Assembly: GCF_003945595.2 (NCBI RefSeq)
Contig: NW_024103696.1
Span: 1,364,001-1,428,000, forward strand
DNA: 64,000 bases
Direction: 5' to 3'
Origin: Pipra filicauda
Taxonomy: Eukaryota; Chordata; Aves; Passeriformes; Pipridae
The notes under the pieces were generated by a model. The model searched no databases and was not told where the DNA came from. It saw only the letters and a list, made by a program, of their open reading frames with translations. Positions 35,850-48,318 of the stretch are shown in pieces. The translations under genes were made by a program, and so were the position numbers. Numbering within the stretch: the first letter of the stretch is position 1; each line of letters opens with the position of its first letter.

Positions 35850-38651
35850 CTGCTGGCATACGTGATTGTAACACCTGTTTTCTCAGAATTTTTCCCTAAA
35901 TGTGTCAATGGCTATACTATTTGCATGAGAGTTAGAAAGATAACAACACTTTACCTACATAGCTGTAGGACCAATGAAAATGTAACAGGTTTGTCCTGCC
36001 AAATCAGAATTAATCCCAGGTCAAATTAAAAAAAAAAAAAGAAAAAGACTTTCTATTCTTCAGTTATACTGATGAGTGCAAAAGCTTTGCAAGTCTGGAA
36101 AGATGTTTTAGCTCTGAAATGACTGCTAAATTAAGAGTTTAAAGATCACTGTTTCCTAAGTACAGGAACCATGTTCCCTGGCATGTTTTCTGTGATAACA
36201 ATACCCTTGGAATCAAGAAAGAGCAACACTCTCCTGAGGCCATAAGTGATAAGTCACAAATGCCTGGATACAAAGAAGTAGATAATAGAGGGAGGGAGAT
36301 AGTTAAAACTACTATGGAGGTATAAAATGTGTGCTTTTTTTATGGTAAAAAAACAAGGAAAGAACAAAGTAGTTAGCATTTACATGAAATTCTCAGAAAA
36401 AGGAAGTTAAAGAAAGTATTATTTCTGCATAAAAATATCTTTCATTTTGCAGATGGTTACCTTCCTATTCCCTGTCTTTCACCCAGGTGGGAATAGAGTA
36501 AATGGAAGGTAGTGAAAAGTAATATAATGAAAAACTAAAAAAAACTTGCCATGAAGTATTACTCTAGTTCACAGTGTATTGTTTTTATAGTCAGAAAACT
36601 CTCAGATTTTTAATGTGAATAAAAATGACACATTTAATTTATTATTGTGCCACAGTAGTGAGAAGTGAGAAACTACACAGGACTGAGTCACTCACGATCT
36701 GATTTGAAAATCACCAGAATAAAAAAATGGTGTGATTTAGTTACTTCTATAATTTCTACTGCTTTATAGAGCAGCCAATTCCTCCTGCTGTAATTGATGT
36801 GAAACCTAGATGTTTTTAGAAGTGAGAAAATAAAACACTGCTAACTCAGACATGCACAAAGTGAACGAGTCACTTTGTGTTGCAGCTGCCTAGCAAGCAA
36901 AAAAAGTAAAGTCTCAGAAAATCTTGTTCAAACTATTCCTAGGCTTCAACTCAGTAGAAAAAAGGGTGAGACTGTCTCTCTATCTATTTAGGTATGCCAG
37001 TAAACTTGGATTTTGCTAAAGGCCTCTAAAATGTTCTATCTCTGGTTAGTTTAATCCTTGGCTCGAGCATCAGTAATGACTGGTAAAAATAAAACCTCCT
37101 ATTCTAAAGATAATGTTGGAAGACAAAAAACATAGCTTCAAAATATCTAGGAAGAAAATAAATACCTCAAAAATAATAACTATCTGAATATCCACAGTGA
37201 TACACTATTACTACTGAAGCAGGTATGGAATGGTAGCACACAATAGAAGTATTAAGTATGGTAGTTTTTTGTAGTGGGCAAATGGCCCTCAAAACTAAGC
37301 TGTATCTGTGGCTAAATTATTTGCTTCCAAAAATTGAACACACTGTTGCTTTCATGCTTAAGGGAACATGTGCTTCACAACAGGACTCTCCTGACAAAAA
37401 CTTCTATGTAACATTAATGTTCTGCAAAACTAGCATATTAGCACATAAATAAATTGCTAATAAAGAGCGATGTAGTATATGTTTTGCATGCACACAGACA
37501 GAACAAAGTTACACATAAAGAAGAAAATAAATCTACCATGAGTGTTTTCAAAGTTAATCAGGTCAAGGGTCTTAGTGTGTATGAGTTTGGGTGCAACTAA
37601 ATGAAAGAGTGAGTTTAGTGGCTGGAATAAAGAATTGAGAATCAATATTCCTAGATTTTATTCTCTAGTGTTTACTTGTCATGTGACTTTGGGCAAATCA
37701 TTTGAGAGCTTTTTGCCTTTCGAATGAGATATTTACATGATTTATGAGGATGTTGTAAGGCTCAACTCCCAGAATATTTGCAAAGGTACAGACTAAAAGG
37801 TACTAGAAAATTAGATGTAAAAACAGTAGTATATTGTCATTACTGCTTTAAACATTCTTTTACCTTAATGATGGAGGCAAATTGTGACTGTCAAGTATGT
37901 CTTTATACTTCCAAAGCTGGAAAACCATCTCATGGGTTCTTCCCATGAGCCAGTACAAAACTGACTTCCTATGTTGTAGTATAAAGCAGGAATTCTTTGT
38001 AATCTCTGGTGCCCTGTGGGACTGCACATGCTACCTTTCTGCTATATTGCTTTCCTGCAGGATGAAACAGAACCCAGGAGGAGTACCAAGGAAGTGAAAA
38101 GAAAGAAAAAATAAAAAAGACAAATCTGTGTTGGAAGTCATTATAGCAAAAATCCCTCTGCTTTAAAAAACAAAAAAAAGGGAAACAAGTCCCTTAATTG
38201 GGTTAATTTATGATGAAATTATAATTTGAGTAAATGAGAGATGTGTTGTTTTGCTAAGAAGAAAAGGCTGTTCCCCCATTAAGAGCAATCTTACTTTTTT
38301 GACTGATAGATTAAAGACGAACTGGCTGGAGAAGCTCAGGTGAGCCACTGGATCACTGTGTACTTGGAGGGGAGATATAGATTTGACCTGCCAAGAGCAT
38401 CTTCATACACAAAATTGTTACTCATTTTTAGGACTTGATGAGGCATTTCAGAAGGTAGAGTACATGCTGCTTTAACTTACCAAATGACAGATGTCCAGTG
38501 AATTAGCTTTTTTCTGTGGAAAAGCATCTCCTAAGAGTTATTTGAAAAGCCACTAGGGATTCTATCAGCTGGCATGATCCAAATTCACAGCTTGGGTCTG
38601 TGAGGTATGAGACAGTATTCTTATCTAAATAGGTAGAATGAGGAAACAATT
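35850..38651. other. AT-rich single-copy DNA
   Basis: No recognised repeat family, exon or RNA gene. An A-run lies at 36029-36042. Confidence 0.5.
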
Positions 38652-40546
38652 ATCACAGAATTACAAAATGATTGGAGTTGGAAGGACCGCTGAAGGTCAT
38701 CTGGTCCAATCCCCCAGACTGATTTAGTGGGGCCAGAGCTAGTTGTTCAGAACCATGTCCAGATGGCTTTTGAATATCTCCAAGGATGGAAGCTCCACAA
38801 CCTCCCTGGGCAACCTATGTTAGTTCTCAGCTACCTACACGATGAGAAAGTGTTCCCTGGTGTTCAGACATCAGTTCCTGTATTTCTGTTTATGCCCATT
38901 GCCTCTTGTTCCCTCACTGAGCACCACTGAAAAGAGCCTGGTTTCATTCTCTCTGCACCCTCCCTTTGGGTCATTTACACACACTGAGATAAGATCCCTC
39001 TGAACCTTCTTTCCCCAGGCTGAACAGTGCCAGCTCTCTCAGTCTTTTGTCATAGGGGAAAGAGTCCAGTCCCTTGGTCATCTTTGTGGCCTTTTGTTTG
39101 GCCTCATAATGAGGAATCTGGAACTGGACACAGCACTCCAGGTGTGGCCTCACTGGTGGGGAACAGAGGGGAAGGATCACCTCCCTTGGCCTCCTGGCAG
39201 TACTTTGTTGCAGGTTAGGATACCATTAACCTTCTTTGCTGCAAGGGTTCAGTGGTGGCTCATGTTCAACTTGGTGTCTGCCAGGATACCTGGATCCTTT
39301 TCCGGAGGGCTGCATTCCAACTGGGTGGCAGGAAATTGCTCATCCCTGGGTGCAGGATTTTGTACTGCTTCTTGTTAAAATTTATGAGGTTCCTGTCAGC
39401 CCCTTTCTCTAGCTTGTTGAGGCTCCTCTGGTTGGCAGCAGAATCCTCTGGCATATCATTTGCTCCTCACATTTTTGTGTCATCATCAGACTTGCTGAGG
39501 GTACACTCTGCTTCCTCATCTAGGTAATTAATCAAGATTTTGAAACAAAATGGACACAGTATTGACCCCTGGGGTACACTGCTATTAACTGGACTCCAAT
39601 GAGACTTCATGTCACTGATCACCACTCTCTGAGCCTGGCCATTCAAGAAGTTAATAACTCACCTCACTGTCTGCTTATTCAGCCCATACATCAACAGCTA
39701 GTTTATGAGGATCTTAGGGGAGATGGCGTCAAAGGCCTTACTGAAATCCAGGCAGACAATATTCACTGTTCTCTCCTTGTCTACCAGACAGTCATTTCAT
39801 TGTGAAAGTTTAAGAAGTTGGTCAAACATGATTTCCCCTTAGCGAACTCCTGACTAATCCTGGTGATTTTCTTGTCTTTAATGTAACTGGAAATGATTTT
39901 CAGGATTAATTGTTTCATCACCTTCACAAGGATTGAGGTGAAACTGAATGACTCGTAGCTCCCTGCATCTCCTTGCCCTTCTTAAAGTTAGGATTGACAT
40001 TTGCTTTCCTCCAGTTTCCAGGTGCTACTCCCAGTTGCCACAATTGATAAAAGACTATCAAGAATGGCTTTGCAATGATATCTGACATTCCCTTAGTACC
40101 TGTGGATCCGTCCCATCAGGGCCCATGGACTTACATATATTCAGTTTGCGTAAGTATCCGCTGACATCTTCTTCGCTCCAGCCTTTCCCTGTGGTCTCTT
40201 AGTTCATCCAGACAGGCCTTCTGAATTTTTGCCTGACTGTATTTGTTGGAATAGAGTACTCTTGAGCTTGGATGAGGTGATCCTTGAATAGTAACTAATA
40301 CTTTTCTTGGGTCCTCCTTCCCTCAAGAGCCTTATCCCACAGGACTCTTCCAAGTAGATCTTTGAAGATGCCAAAATCTGCCCTCCTGAGGTCCAGGGTT
40401 GTGTACCTGCTTTTCACCCTCCTCTGTGCCCTGAGGAACCTTCTCATGGTCTTTGCAGCCAAGGTTCACAGAATATGCCAAGTTGGAAGGAATCCCATAA
40501 GGATCATCAAGTCCAACTCAGCCCTGCACAGGACCATCCCCAAGAG

Positions 40547-40840
40547 TCACACCATGTGTCTGAGAGTATTGTCCAAACACTTCTTAAACTCTGTCAGTGT
40601 TTGTACTATGACCACTTCCCTGAGGATCCTGTTCCAGCACCCAGTAACCCTCTGGGTGAAGAACCTTTCCCTAATATCCAACCTAAAACTCCTCTGATAC
40701 AACTTAAGCTCATTCCCTTGGGTGCTGTCACTGGTCACCACAGAGAAGAGATCAGTGTCTAGCCTCCCACTTCCCCTCATGAGGAAGTTGTAGACTGCAA
40801 TGAGGTCTTCTCTCAGCCTCCTCCAGGCTGAACACACCAA
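40547..40840 (-). pseudogene. CR1 ORF2 C-terminal remnant (inner copy)
   Basis: Open frame of 97 codons with RRLREDLIAVYNFLMRGSGR, the LKLYQRSFRLDIRERFFTQR stretch, VTGCWNRILREVV and ECL-type end FKKCLDNTLRHMV. It is the extreme C-terminus of ORF2. The methionine opening the frame lies within the original frame. Confidence 0.82.
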
Positions 40841-40953
40841 GTGACCTCAGCCGTTCCTCATACGGCTTCCCCTCAAGGCTTCCCCATCTTTGTTGCCCTC
40901 CTTTGGACACTCTCTAAGAGCTTAATATCTTTCTTATATTGCGGTGACCAAAA

Positions 40954-41373
40954 CTATTCAAGGTGAGGCCATCCTAGTGCAGAGCAGAGAGGGATGATGC
41001 TCCTGCTTTGCCTGATGCCCCCCAGGACATGGTTGTCCTCCTGGTTGCCAGGGCACTGCTGACTCATATTCAACTTGCTGTCAACTAGAACTCCCAAGTC
41101 CCTTTCCATGGTTCTGCTTTCCAGCATCTCATTCCCTAGTCTGTACATACATCTGGGGTTGCACCATCCCAGATTTAGAATCTGACACTTTCCCTTGTTG
41201 AACTTCACATGGTTGGTGATTGCCCAGTCCTCTGATTTGCTGAGGTCTCTCTGCAGAGCCTCCCTGCCTTCGAGGGAGTTAACAGCTCCTCTGAGTTTTG
41301 TGTCATCTGCAAACTCACTTAGTAACCCTTCAAGTTCTGCATCCAAATCATTTATGAAGATGTTTAAGAGCAC
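40954..41373 (-). pseudogene. CR1 ORF2 remnant with RT catalytic motif (inner copy)
   Basis: Open frame of 139 codons reading LLNIFINDLDAELEGLLSEF, then [60 protein letters not shown] and GGIRQSRSIIPLCSALGWPH. It carries the FADD form of the RT catalytic motif and the region after it. The 5' truncation removes the rest of RT and all of the endonuclease. Confidence 0.87.
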
Positions 41374-41775
41374 AGGGCCTCTAAGATGGAGACCTCTGGA
41401 ACCCTTTGATCTTCACTCCCTCAACAAGTTCCTCCTTGGTGGTGAATATGAGGTCCAGCAGACCACCTCTCCTCATTGGCTCGACTGTCTTTTGGAGAAG
41501 GAAGTTATTATTGATGCACTTCAGGAACGTCCTGGATTGTTTGTGTCCAGCTGTGTTTTCCCTCCAGCAGATATCAGGGTGGTCAAAATTTCCCCTTGAG
41601 GATCAGACATTGTCCTTCCTAAAGAGACTGTATTCCTCCATTTCAACACTCTCGTCATGGGTGCATGCCACTATGTTTCCCTGATCCCAGTAAGATCAAA
41701 GCCCTGCATGTGTACAAAGATTTTTAACTCATCATGTGAATTCCCCATATTTGCATGCATTACTGTACAGCCACT

Positions 41776-42182
41776 TTATAGAGGTAACCCAGCATGCTGA
41801 GTTGTTGGACAGGGAACTACTTCTGGGATAGTCAGAAGGGTAGACAAGTTTGTCAGTCCTTCCAAGACATACAGGATCCTGGCCCCCAGAAGGCAGAAGA
41901 CTTCTCTAGGTAATGGGTTTGGCTGACAGCTGTGTGTCTCTTTACCCTGCAGCAGGAAGTCACCCATTACAATGACTCACCATTTCTTCCTGATAGTCTT
42001 GCATATTTAGAGTTGGATGAACTAGGTTCTTTGCTTGTAGGTACATCTGGCTTCTCTTCAACTTTGAGGGGAGTGAACCAATTTTGCATTTGTAAACCTT
42101 TAGAGGAGGCAGGAACCTTCTTTTTGGAATCAGAAGTCACCAGCTTCCATCCTTCACTTTCTCCAGAAGTTGCACTTACCAT
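41776..42182 (-). pseudogene. CR1 ORF1 remnant with esterase-like domain start
   Basis: Two minus-strand frames (41967-42182 and 41776-41967) cover part of CR1 ORF1. The first has GWKLVTSDSKKKVPASSKGL, LQMQNWFTPLKVEEKPDVPT and a serine-rich linker. The second begins GDFLLQGKETHSCQPNPLPR and EVFCLLGARILYVLEGL, matching the start of the GDSL/SGNH esterase-like domain of CR1 ORF1. The expected nucleophile serine of the GDSL block is phenylalanine here. The later esterase blocks are missing, and sequence resembling the start of ORF2 follows at about 41765. The assignment rests on remembered family motifs. Confidence 0.7.
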
Positions 42183-42250
42183 GATGGTGAGGGTTCTTCA
42201 AGCTGTTGAATCTCAGAGAAGATGCTTCCTATCTTTCTTTCACCTGCTCT

Positions 42251-45200
42251 GATGATGAACCTTGCCAAGGGAATTCCATAAAGGAAATGCAGAAACAGAG
42301 CATCCATCGTGTTTAGAATCCCATTGACATCTGTTCTTTGTGACTTCCCAAAATAAAAACAGAGAACAAAATTACAGATAGGAAGAAATGTACTTTTAAA
42401 ATTGCTTAAGAGGAAAAGTCCCTTGAATATTAGTTGCAGGTCCCTACAAAGTACAGGTATATCTACATTAGCACTGAATAATTTTATGGCAGAAACCGTA
42501 AGCTATATTAAAATGTTTTCCTCCAAAAAGTAGATAAAAAAATGCTCATTCTCTTTTAAAAAAAGACATAATAGATTATACCATTATATTTAATTAGTAG
42601 AATTTTGTCTTGTTTGAATTGGTAGGAAAGTACCTATGGCCTTGAGATTAATTTTCAAATATCAGAACACTTAATTTAAAAGCATTCATTTACTTTACTT
42701 AAATAATTCAGATTTCTCTAGAAATATCTTTAACAGATTTGTTCATGAAAACTGCCTGTGTTTCTTCTTCTGAAAATTTATTATATAGATGGATTGTTAT
42801 GATATCAGTAGCAGCAAAGGGTAACTGGTTGTTGATAAGTTTATTGTAGTTGGTGGATACTAGGGATGTGAAAAGTTGATCAATTAACCATGTTAGTGAG
42901 TATTTCAACCATTAATTTTCTTTAGCTGGCCAAAATATATTACTAAAATTCCTTCAGCACTATGTAATCTTTTTTAAAAAATATATATTTAAAGCCTTTA
43001 AACTGCCTTTCAGATAGAAAGACCTGCCAAAGCCCCAGTGATCTGAATGCCACAAATTATACTTGCCTTTATTTTGCCACTTTCATCTCTCTACTACAAC
43101 ATAAAGAGACAGAAATGAGGTGATGTAGGCTGACTTTACAAATTCTTCTGAATTTCTGAAAAACAGTCAGCAGCAGGCTGCAGAGGGAGAGAACACAGTG
43201 GAGATTCTGTACATATCACAGAAATTCCTCTCAAAGGATATTTATGGAAACTTGGTTTTGACACAGGGGAACTTCCAAAATTGAAGCTAGCCAAATTTTA
43301 AGTAGCTCAAGAGAATGAACAGAAAAAAAGCATAATACCAAAATACCGAGCAAGGTACATGTGGTGCCCCTGCACAGAAAAATGACACTAAAAAAGAGAA
43401 GACAGCAGTATAGAAGGAAAATAATTTTGAACTGCAGAGGAAATTATATTAGAAAGCCTATGTTAAACGAATAATTTTAAAAGCTGTGTTAAAAGAATAA
43501 AGAAAGGATGACCGATATTCTGATGCAACTGAATGGAAAAATGAAGCCTACATGTTACACCATTTGAAGAAAAATGAATATGATTTGAAGATGCATGTCA
43601 GAAGCTGAAAGGGCTAGTGCAGGTACAGTGAGACCTTAGCTTCCTTGGTTTGACAAGAGCTTCCTTTTACACAGATAGCTTTTCCTTTAGAATACATAAG
43701 CCCCGTTGCTTCACCTCCTTCTTGCCTCTGACTTTGGGTTAAATGTGCTACAGCGTACTGAAAATCTTGTTGACCAACGACAATTTTAAGACAAAAATAA
43801 AATATAAGCTTTCCATGCAAGTCACAGATGGAATAATTCTCTAAGTGGTGTAAAGTCTTTATGGCTAAGGTCCCTTTCATCAAAAGAGTTCAGAATCTTT
43901 TCTGCAAAGTGAAGATCTTTGAAACTGTGTTTAAAGTTTCAGTGTTCCTCATAGAAAAACCTCCAGGAGAAATGATTACTTGCCTCCCATGTTCTACAAT
44001 CATTGTACTAACAGATCCCTAAATGTCAGATAAAATGTTTTCATAAATAATATATACAACTACATATTTGCCTTAGATATTGCCTTTTAAAATTCTGCTA
44101 GTTATTCACCACTTACTGGAGAAAATCATATCTCTTTAAGTAGATGTTTGAAGCTGGCAGGCAGGTGGTTTCACTGGTTTCAGTTAAATATAAAGTATAC
44201 TCAAGATATGCTTTCATATTCATTCTTTTTATTTTTTTGTGTATGTTACCACAGAATGATTTTAAAGCTTAAATATGAGAGAAATATTTTTTCGACATTA
44301 TTACTCATTACATTATATTGCTTTGTTGCCTCAAGGAAAATAATAGAACAATCACATACTATTTTTGCCTTTCTCTAATTCTTCCTATATTCATGGAGGT
44401 ATATTATCTTATTAAAAATTATTACTGCTTATGGAAGTAAAATATACACTTTTCAAAGTTTAGACCCACTTTCATATATGAATCTTACCTAATAATAAAC
44501 CACACTACTTTACCAAGCTTTTGAAAGACATGTTGATTAAATATTTTTAACTTTTTAAATAAACAAAAGCTATCATTAGATGTAAAATGTGGATTTTTAA
44601 GCTGGATATTCAGCTTAGCCAAGTAAAGGGCTCTGCCTCTTTCATAAGATAAGACTTCTTTTCTTAATTTTATTGCAGAAGCATTTGCAATCTCAGAAGT
44701 TCTTTTGTCCTTACATTAAATAATGAAATACAATGGAGGCCAATATATGTGACTTATAATTGGCACTGATTAGGATCATGAATGTGGTCAACTCAGTCAT
44801 TGGCAGTAGCTTGTTAAGCCATGGAAATATGAGTGCATTTAATTGTATACTCATACCCATATTTACCAGAAGTACGCACCAAAATTTCTACAGGAAGTAG
44901 AGAAAATCTCAATAAATACTTCACTTGTAGGGTTACTCAATTTAACACTTTAAAAATCAGAGTCGAATAATTATTAACAGTTTTTTAAAATATGTTTTGT
45001 CCTTCTGGCATGTGGAAAATCCATATAACATTGGTTATTATGCCTTCACCATCACAGAGAAGCACTTGGATTGCACTTTAATAAAACTGAACTGTTTCAT
45101 CATCACCTTAAGCTTGCTACAGATGAAAGTCCTTTCATTAAAAGTCTATGTGATCTAATCTGCTTAAGTCTGTTTCTCTGATTCTCTCACCCTTTTGCGT

Positions 45201-46098
45201 GAAAGTTGATGACAGATGAGTGGCTAACAGTGAAAAGCATAGTACACATTTTAATCATGCTTGCCATTCAAAGTGAAATTTTCTTATTACAGTGTCAGCA
45301 AAGATCCTCAAGGGAGCTTACTTTTGTGGCATAAATCTGACCCCTGTTTAACCTGGGGGTGCTATAGCATAAATAAACATCGCACACGGCTTGCAGAGTG
45401 CATTTTTTGTTAAGGGAAGAACAAACAATTTTTGAGCTCTTGAATGAAGGAACTTTCCTAGGAACATTTCTTCCATCTGAAGCTGTCACTGAGAGCCACT
45501 TGAAAAAAAAAAGATGAAACTCCTGAAATACTTCCTAGCACTATTGTCCTCCTGGTTAATGGGAAGAGGACAAAGGAATTCAAAGCAAGTTCCTAAGTGA
45601 TAGCCATATGGAAAGGTTTCTGCATTTCAGAAATTGCATGGAAACAAAGTATACCTTGGCACCAGCAGTTCCAGATGATTAAATTCGGCATAACTTACAT
45701 CAATAGGTACAAAACTATTGAAGAATGACAGGTACAGTGCGTATAGATTAAATGACAGCATTCTTTCAGTTTCAGATTTTATGAAAAGAGCTTTAGTATA
45801 GGAAATGTACTTTTGAAATGATGCCTGCATACCCCCCCCCAGGTATGTTCCATTTAGGTGGCAGATGCCACATAGCTGATTTTGATAGAGGTAGACTGTT
45901 ACAGAGATCATCTACAGATAGCTGGTAGATGCCTACAGTGACAATTACATTCACCAGGGAGCAAACTCGGGCACTGAACCCTCATCTGTCCAGACTGCTT
46001 AATTGTCAGTTTGCTTCCCAGCTGTCGTCCAGATCACTACCATTAGCTTTCTTTCTGCCAGGCAAGAGCAAGTGACGTTTCTGTATTTGGTCTTTTAA
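42251..46098. other. AT-rich single-copy DNA
   Basis: No recognised repeat family, exon or RNA gene. A C9-10 run lies near 45832-45840. Confidence 0.5.
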
Positions 46099-46141
46099 AA
46101 AAAAAAAGAAGAAGAAGAAGAAAAAAAAGAAAAAAAAAGGA
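46099..46141. repeat. Pure polypurine tract with (GAA)n
   Basis: More than 40 consecutive purines on the plus strand: an A-run, five AAG units, and A-rich stretches broken by single Gs. It can be a slippage product or a triplex-forming stretch. Confidence 0.85.
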
Positions 46142-46334
46142 AAACCTAGCACAGAAAAGTCTGCACTGCTTTTGGTTGTTCCTTCTTTCCATAGTGCTGC
46201 TATACTTACCCCTGTAAATATGCTAGAGCACCCAGCACGTGCATTGCATTGTGCTTTGAAAGCATAGCTTTGGTGGCCCGCAACACACTCTGAGAGCCCA
46301 GATTTGTATCTCATTAGACTGCTTAATTATAGTG

Positions 46335-47000
46335 TTGGATCCACCATCTTGTCTGTGTGTGTGTCTGGGGAGCGCCCATGGTCCCACCTACAGCCTCCTG
46401 GCAGGATCAGAAGGCACATGGTCTGCAGCTAACAGGCAGCCCAGAGCACATGTGGCAGTATCGGGAGCCCTGTGGCTGGGCTGTCAATCAGATAAGGCCT
46501 GCCTGGTAGCCCACCCACACCGTGCCCCCTGGAGCCTCTGACTGGCTATGGCACCCCTCACTTCAGCTAGGAAGGCACTGAGTGTTCAGTGAACCAGATG
46601 TCCTGCCTGGGAGGGGTGGCCACAGTAGCTGAACCATATAAATAGAGGTGCAGAAGGGCCCATCTTGTCCTGCCTTCTGTCCTGGAAGTTGCCATCATGT
46701 GACTCCCAGTAGTAACTATTTTCCTCTTCTCTCTTTCTTTACTTCTTTCTTCTCTTAATCTCTCTTTTCTTTCTCTTGTGGGTAACTTAAAACCCATGGG
46801 TTATATTTCACTAACTTGTGGGTTGTCCTGTGCTGAGTGCTTTGTGGACTGCTTCTCCTTGGTTGTTTGTTACTCCTGTAAAACCTTTTTGCCAAAACAT
46901 TAATTTTCTCAGTAAATTAAAAGAAGTTCTCTTGGGAAGCACTTTTAGCTTGTTCTCTTTCTGCAATTCAAGGTATCAAAGAACCAAAGGCTCTGCAAGA
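46335..47000 (+). mobile_element. ERV LTR with TATA box (second family)
   Basis: Resembles 50470-51240 along its length: TGCCTGGGAGGGGTGGCCA near 46600, a long C/T-rich stretch CTCTCTTTCTTTACTTC near 46728, TTGTGGGTAACTTAAAAC near 46779, TTGTTTGTTACTCCTGTAAAACC near 46863, TTGCCAAAACATTAATTTTC near 46889 and CAAGGTATCAAAGAACCAAAGG near 46971. It has a good TATA box at 46637. No PBS or retroviral frame follows. Ends are approximate and the class is not assigned. Confidence 0.68.
46637..46645 (+). promoter_or_regulatory. TATA box of the ERV LTR
   Basis: TATAAATAG inside the LTR at 46335-47000. The matching position in the sister copy (near 50835) reads ACATACAAA and is degraded. Confidence 0.55.
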
Positions 47001-47154
47001 GTTTGATTGAACAAAATCTCTCGGAGTCTTAAATAAAAGTAAAACTCCCAGTAAAGCTTGAAGCTTAGGGACAGGTGTTTTATATACACTTTTCATGTTG
47101 CTTCAAGCACTTTGAACTGAAAGAGCATAGGAAAAAAAATACACTGTAGGAGTC

Positions 47155-47786
47155 ACCATAAACCATGTGCCCAAGTGGCCAAGAAGGCCAATGGAATCCT
47201 GGCTTGTGTCAGAAATAGTGTGACCAGCAGGACCAGACCATTGATCGTCCCCCTGTACTCGGCACTGTTGAGGCTGCACCTTGAATCCTGTGTTCACTTT
47301 TGGGCCCCACACTGCCAGAAAAACATTAAGGTGCTGGAGCAAGTCCAGAGAAGAGTAACAAAGCTGGGGAAAGGTTCAGAGCACAAGTCTTATGAGGAGC
47401 AGCTGAGGGAGCTGGAGTTGTTTAGCCTGGAGAAAAGGAGGCTCAGTGGAGCCTGTATCACTCTGTAAAATTACCTGAAAGGAGTTTGTAGGCAAGTGGG
47501 GATTGGCTTCTTCTCCCAATTAGCAAGTATAGGAGAAGCAAAAATGGCCTCAAGTTGCAGCAGGGGAGGTTTAGATTTGATTTTAGAAAAAATTTCTTCA
47601 CAGAACAGCTTATCGAGCAGTGGAAGAGGCTGTCCAGGGAAGTAGAGTCACCATCCTCGGAGGTATTTTAAAGATGTGTAGGTATGGCACCATGTGGACA
47701 TGGTTTAATAGTGCATTTGACAGTGTTAAGTCAGTAGTTGGACTCAATAATCTTTGAGTTTTTTTCAAATCAAAATGATTCTGTGA
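47155..47786 (+). mobile_element. CR1 LINE 3' fragment
   Basis: A plus-strand CR1 of about 630 bp, starting GTGCCCAAGTGGCCAAGAAGGCC near 47167. It includes a 97-codon frame at 47175-47468 with [16 protein letters not shown], the [20 protein letters not shown] stretch, [15 protein letters not shown] and [18 protein letters not shown]. After a stop it continues through GGAGGTTTAGATTTGATTTTAG and the end block to CAAAATGATTCTGTGAT. It is more diverged than the CR1 at 54815 but aligns with it throughout. Confidence 0.88.
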
Positions 47787-48318
47787 TAAGGTGCCAGAAG
47801 GGGGCCAATTTGCCATGCTGTAGCCCAGTTTGCATGCTAATCCTAAACATCATGAATGGTATCTAGTATAAGCCATTTGGCCTATGATCCAGGAACTGAT
47901 CCTTGCAGCCTTGCATTCAACAGTCTGGAAATTACTGTGATAGACTTATGAGACCATTCACTCCAATTCTTCTACACAACTTCTTAGAGCAGAGTCATGA
48001 TGAGTTTCTCTGAAAGAGGCAATAAACTGTACTTTTTTTCCTTCAGAAATTTTCTGGACTTTTCTCAGAAATTAAATAAAGGAGGTTTATATTTCTCTTC
48101 CAGAAAAGAGCAGATTTCTTCTAGACTACTCCCTTCCTTTAAGATGGTTTTTTCCTTCACCCACTGGCCCCAGGACATATAGAAGTAAATCCATCACAGA
48201 GAAATTCTGAAACTGTTTATTCACCCTATTCTCACTCTTAATAAAACTCTAGTCAAAGCCCTTGATAGATAAATCAAAAGTACTGGCTTTGCCTGAACCC
48301 CACACTATCTTAAGATCA
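47787..48318. other. Spacer between CR1 and LTR
   Basis: No recognised repeat family, exon or RNA gene. Confidence 0.5.

Larger units (their letters stand above)
40468..41400 (-). mobile_element. Younger CR1 LINE inserted inside an older CR1
   Basis: A minus-strand CR1 3' portion of about 930 bp. Its 3' end lies at 40468 (TTCACAGAATATGCCAAGTTGG, GATCATCAAGTCCAACTC). Its 5' truncation lies near 41400, in the RT catalytic region. The frames are much better preserved than in the surrounding element. The sequence between CAGCCAAGGTT on the left and TTTGATCTTCACTCC on the right is foreign to the outer CR1, which shows the order of insertion. No convincing target-site duplication was seen. Confidence 0.82.
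38652..42250 (-). mobile_element. Old, long CR1 LINE retaining ORF1, interrupted by another CR1
   Basis: A minus-strand CR1 from its 3' end (CACAGAATTACAAAATGATTGG at 38655) back into ORF1. It covers the 3' UTR and ORF2 C-terminus (38.65-39.3 kb), the RT domain (39.3-40.1 kb), the linker (40.1-40.46 kb), part of the endonuclease region (41.4-41.77 kb) and the ORF1 esterase N-terminal part (41.78-42.2 kb). The stretch 40468-41400 is a younger CR1 in the same orientation. With the insert removed, the AGCCAAGG-type block at 40460 continues into TTTGATCTTCACTCCCTCAACAAG near 41405. Two internal deletions are inferred: the endonuclease middle (near 41610) and the ORF1 C-terminus (near 41770). Most CR1 copies are short 3' ends, so this length is unusual. 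The 5' limit is approximate. Confidence 0.8.
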
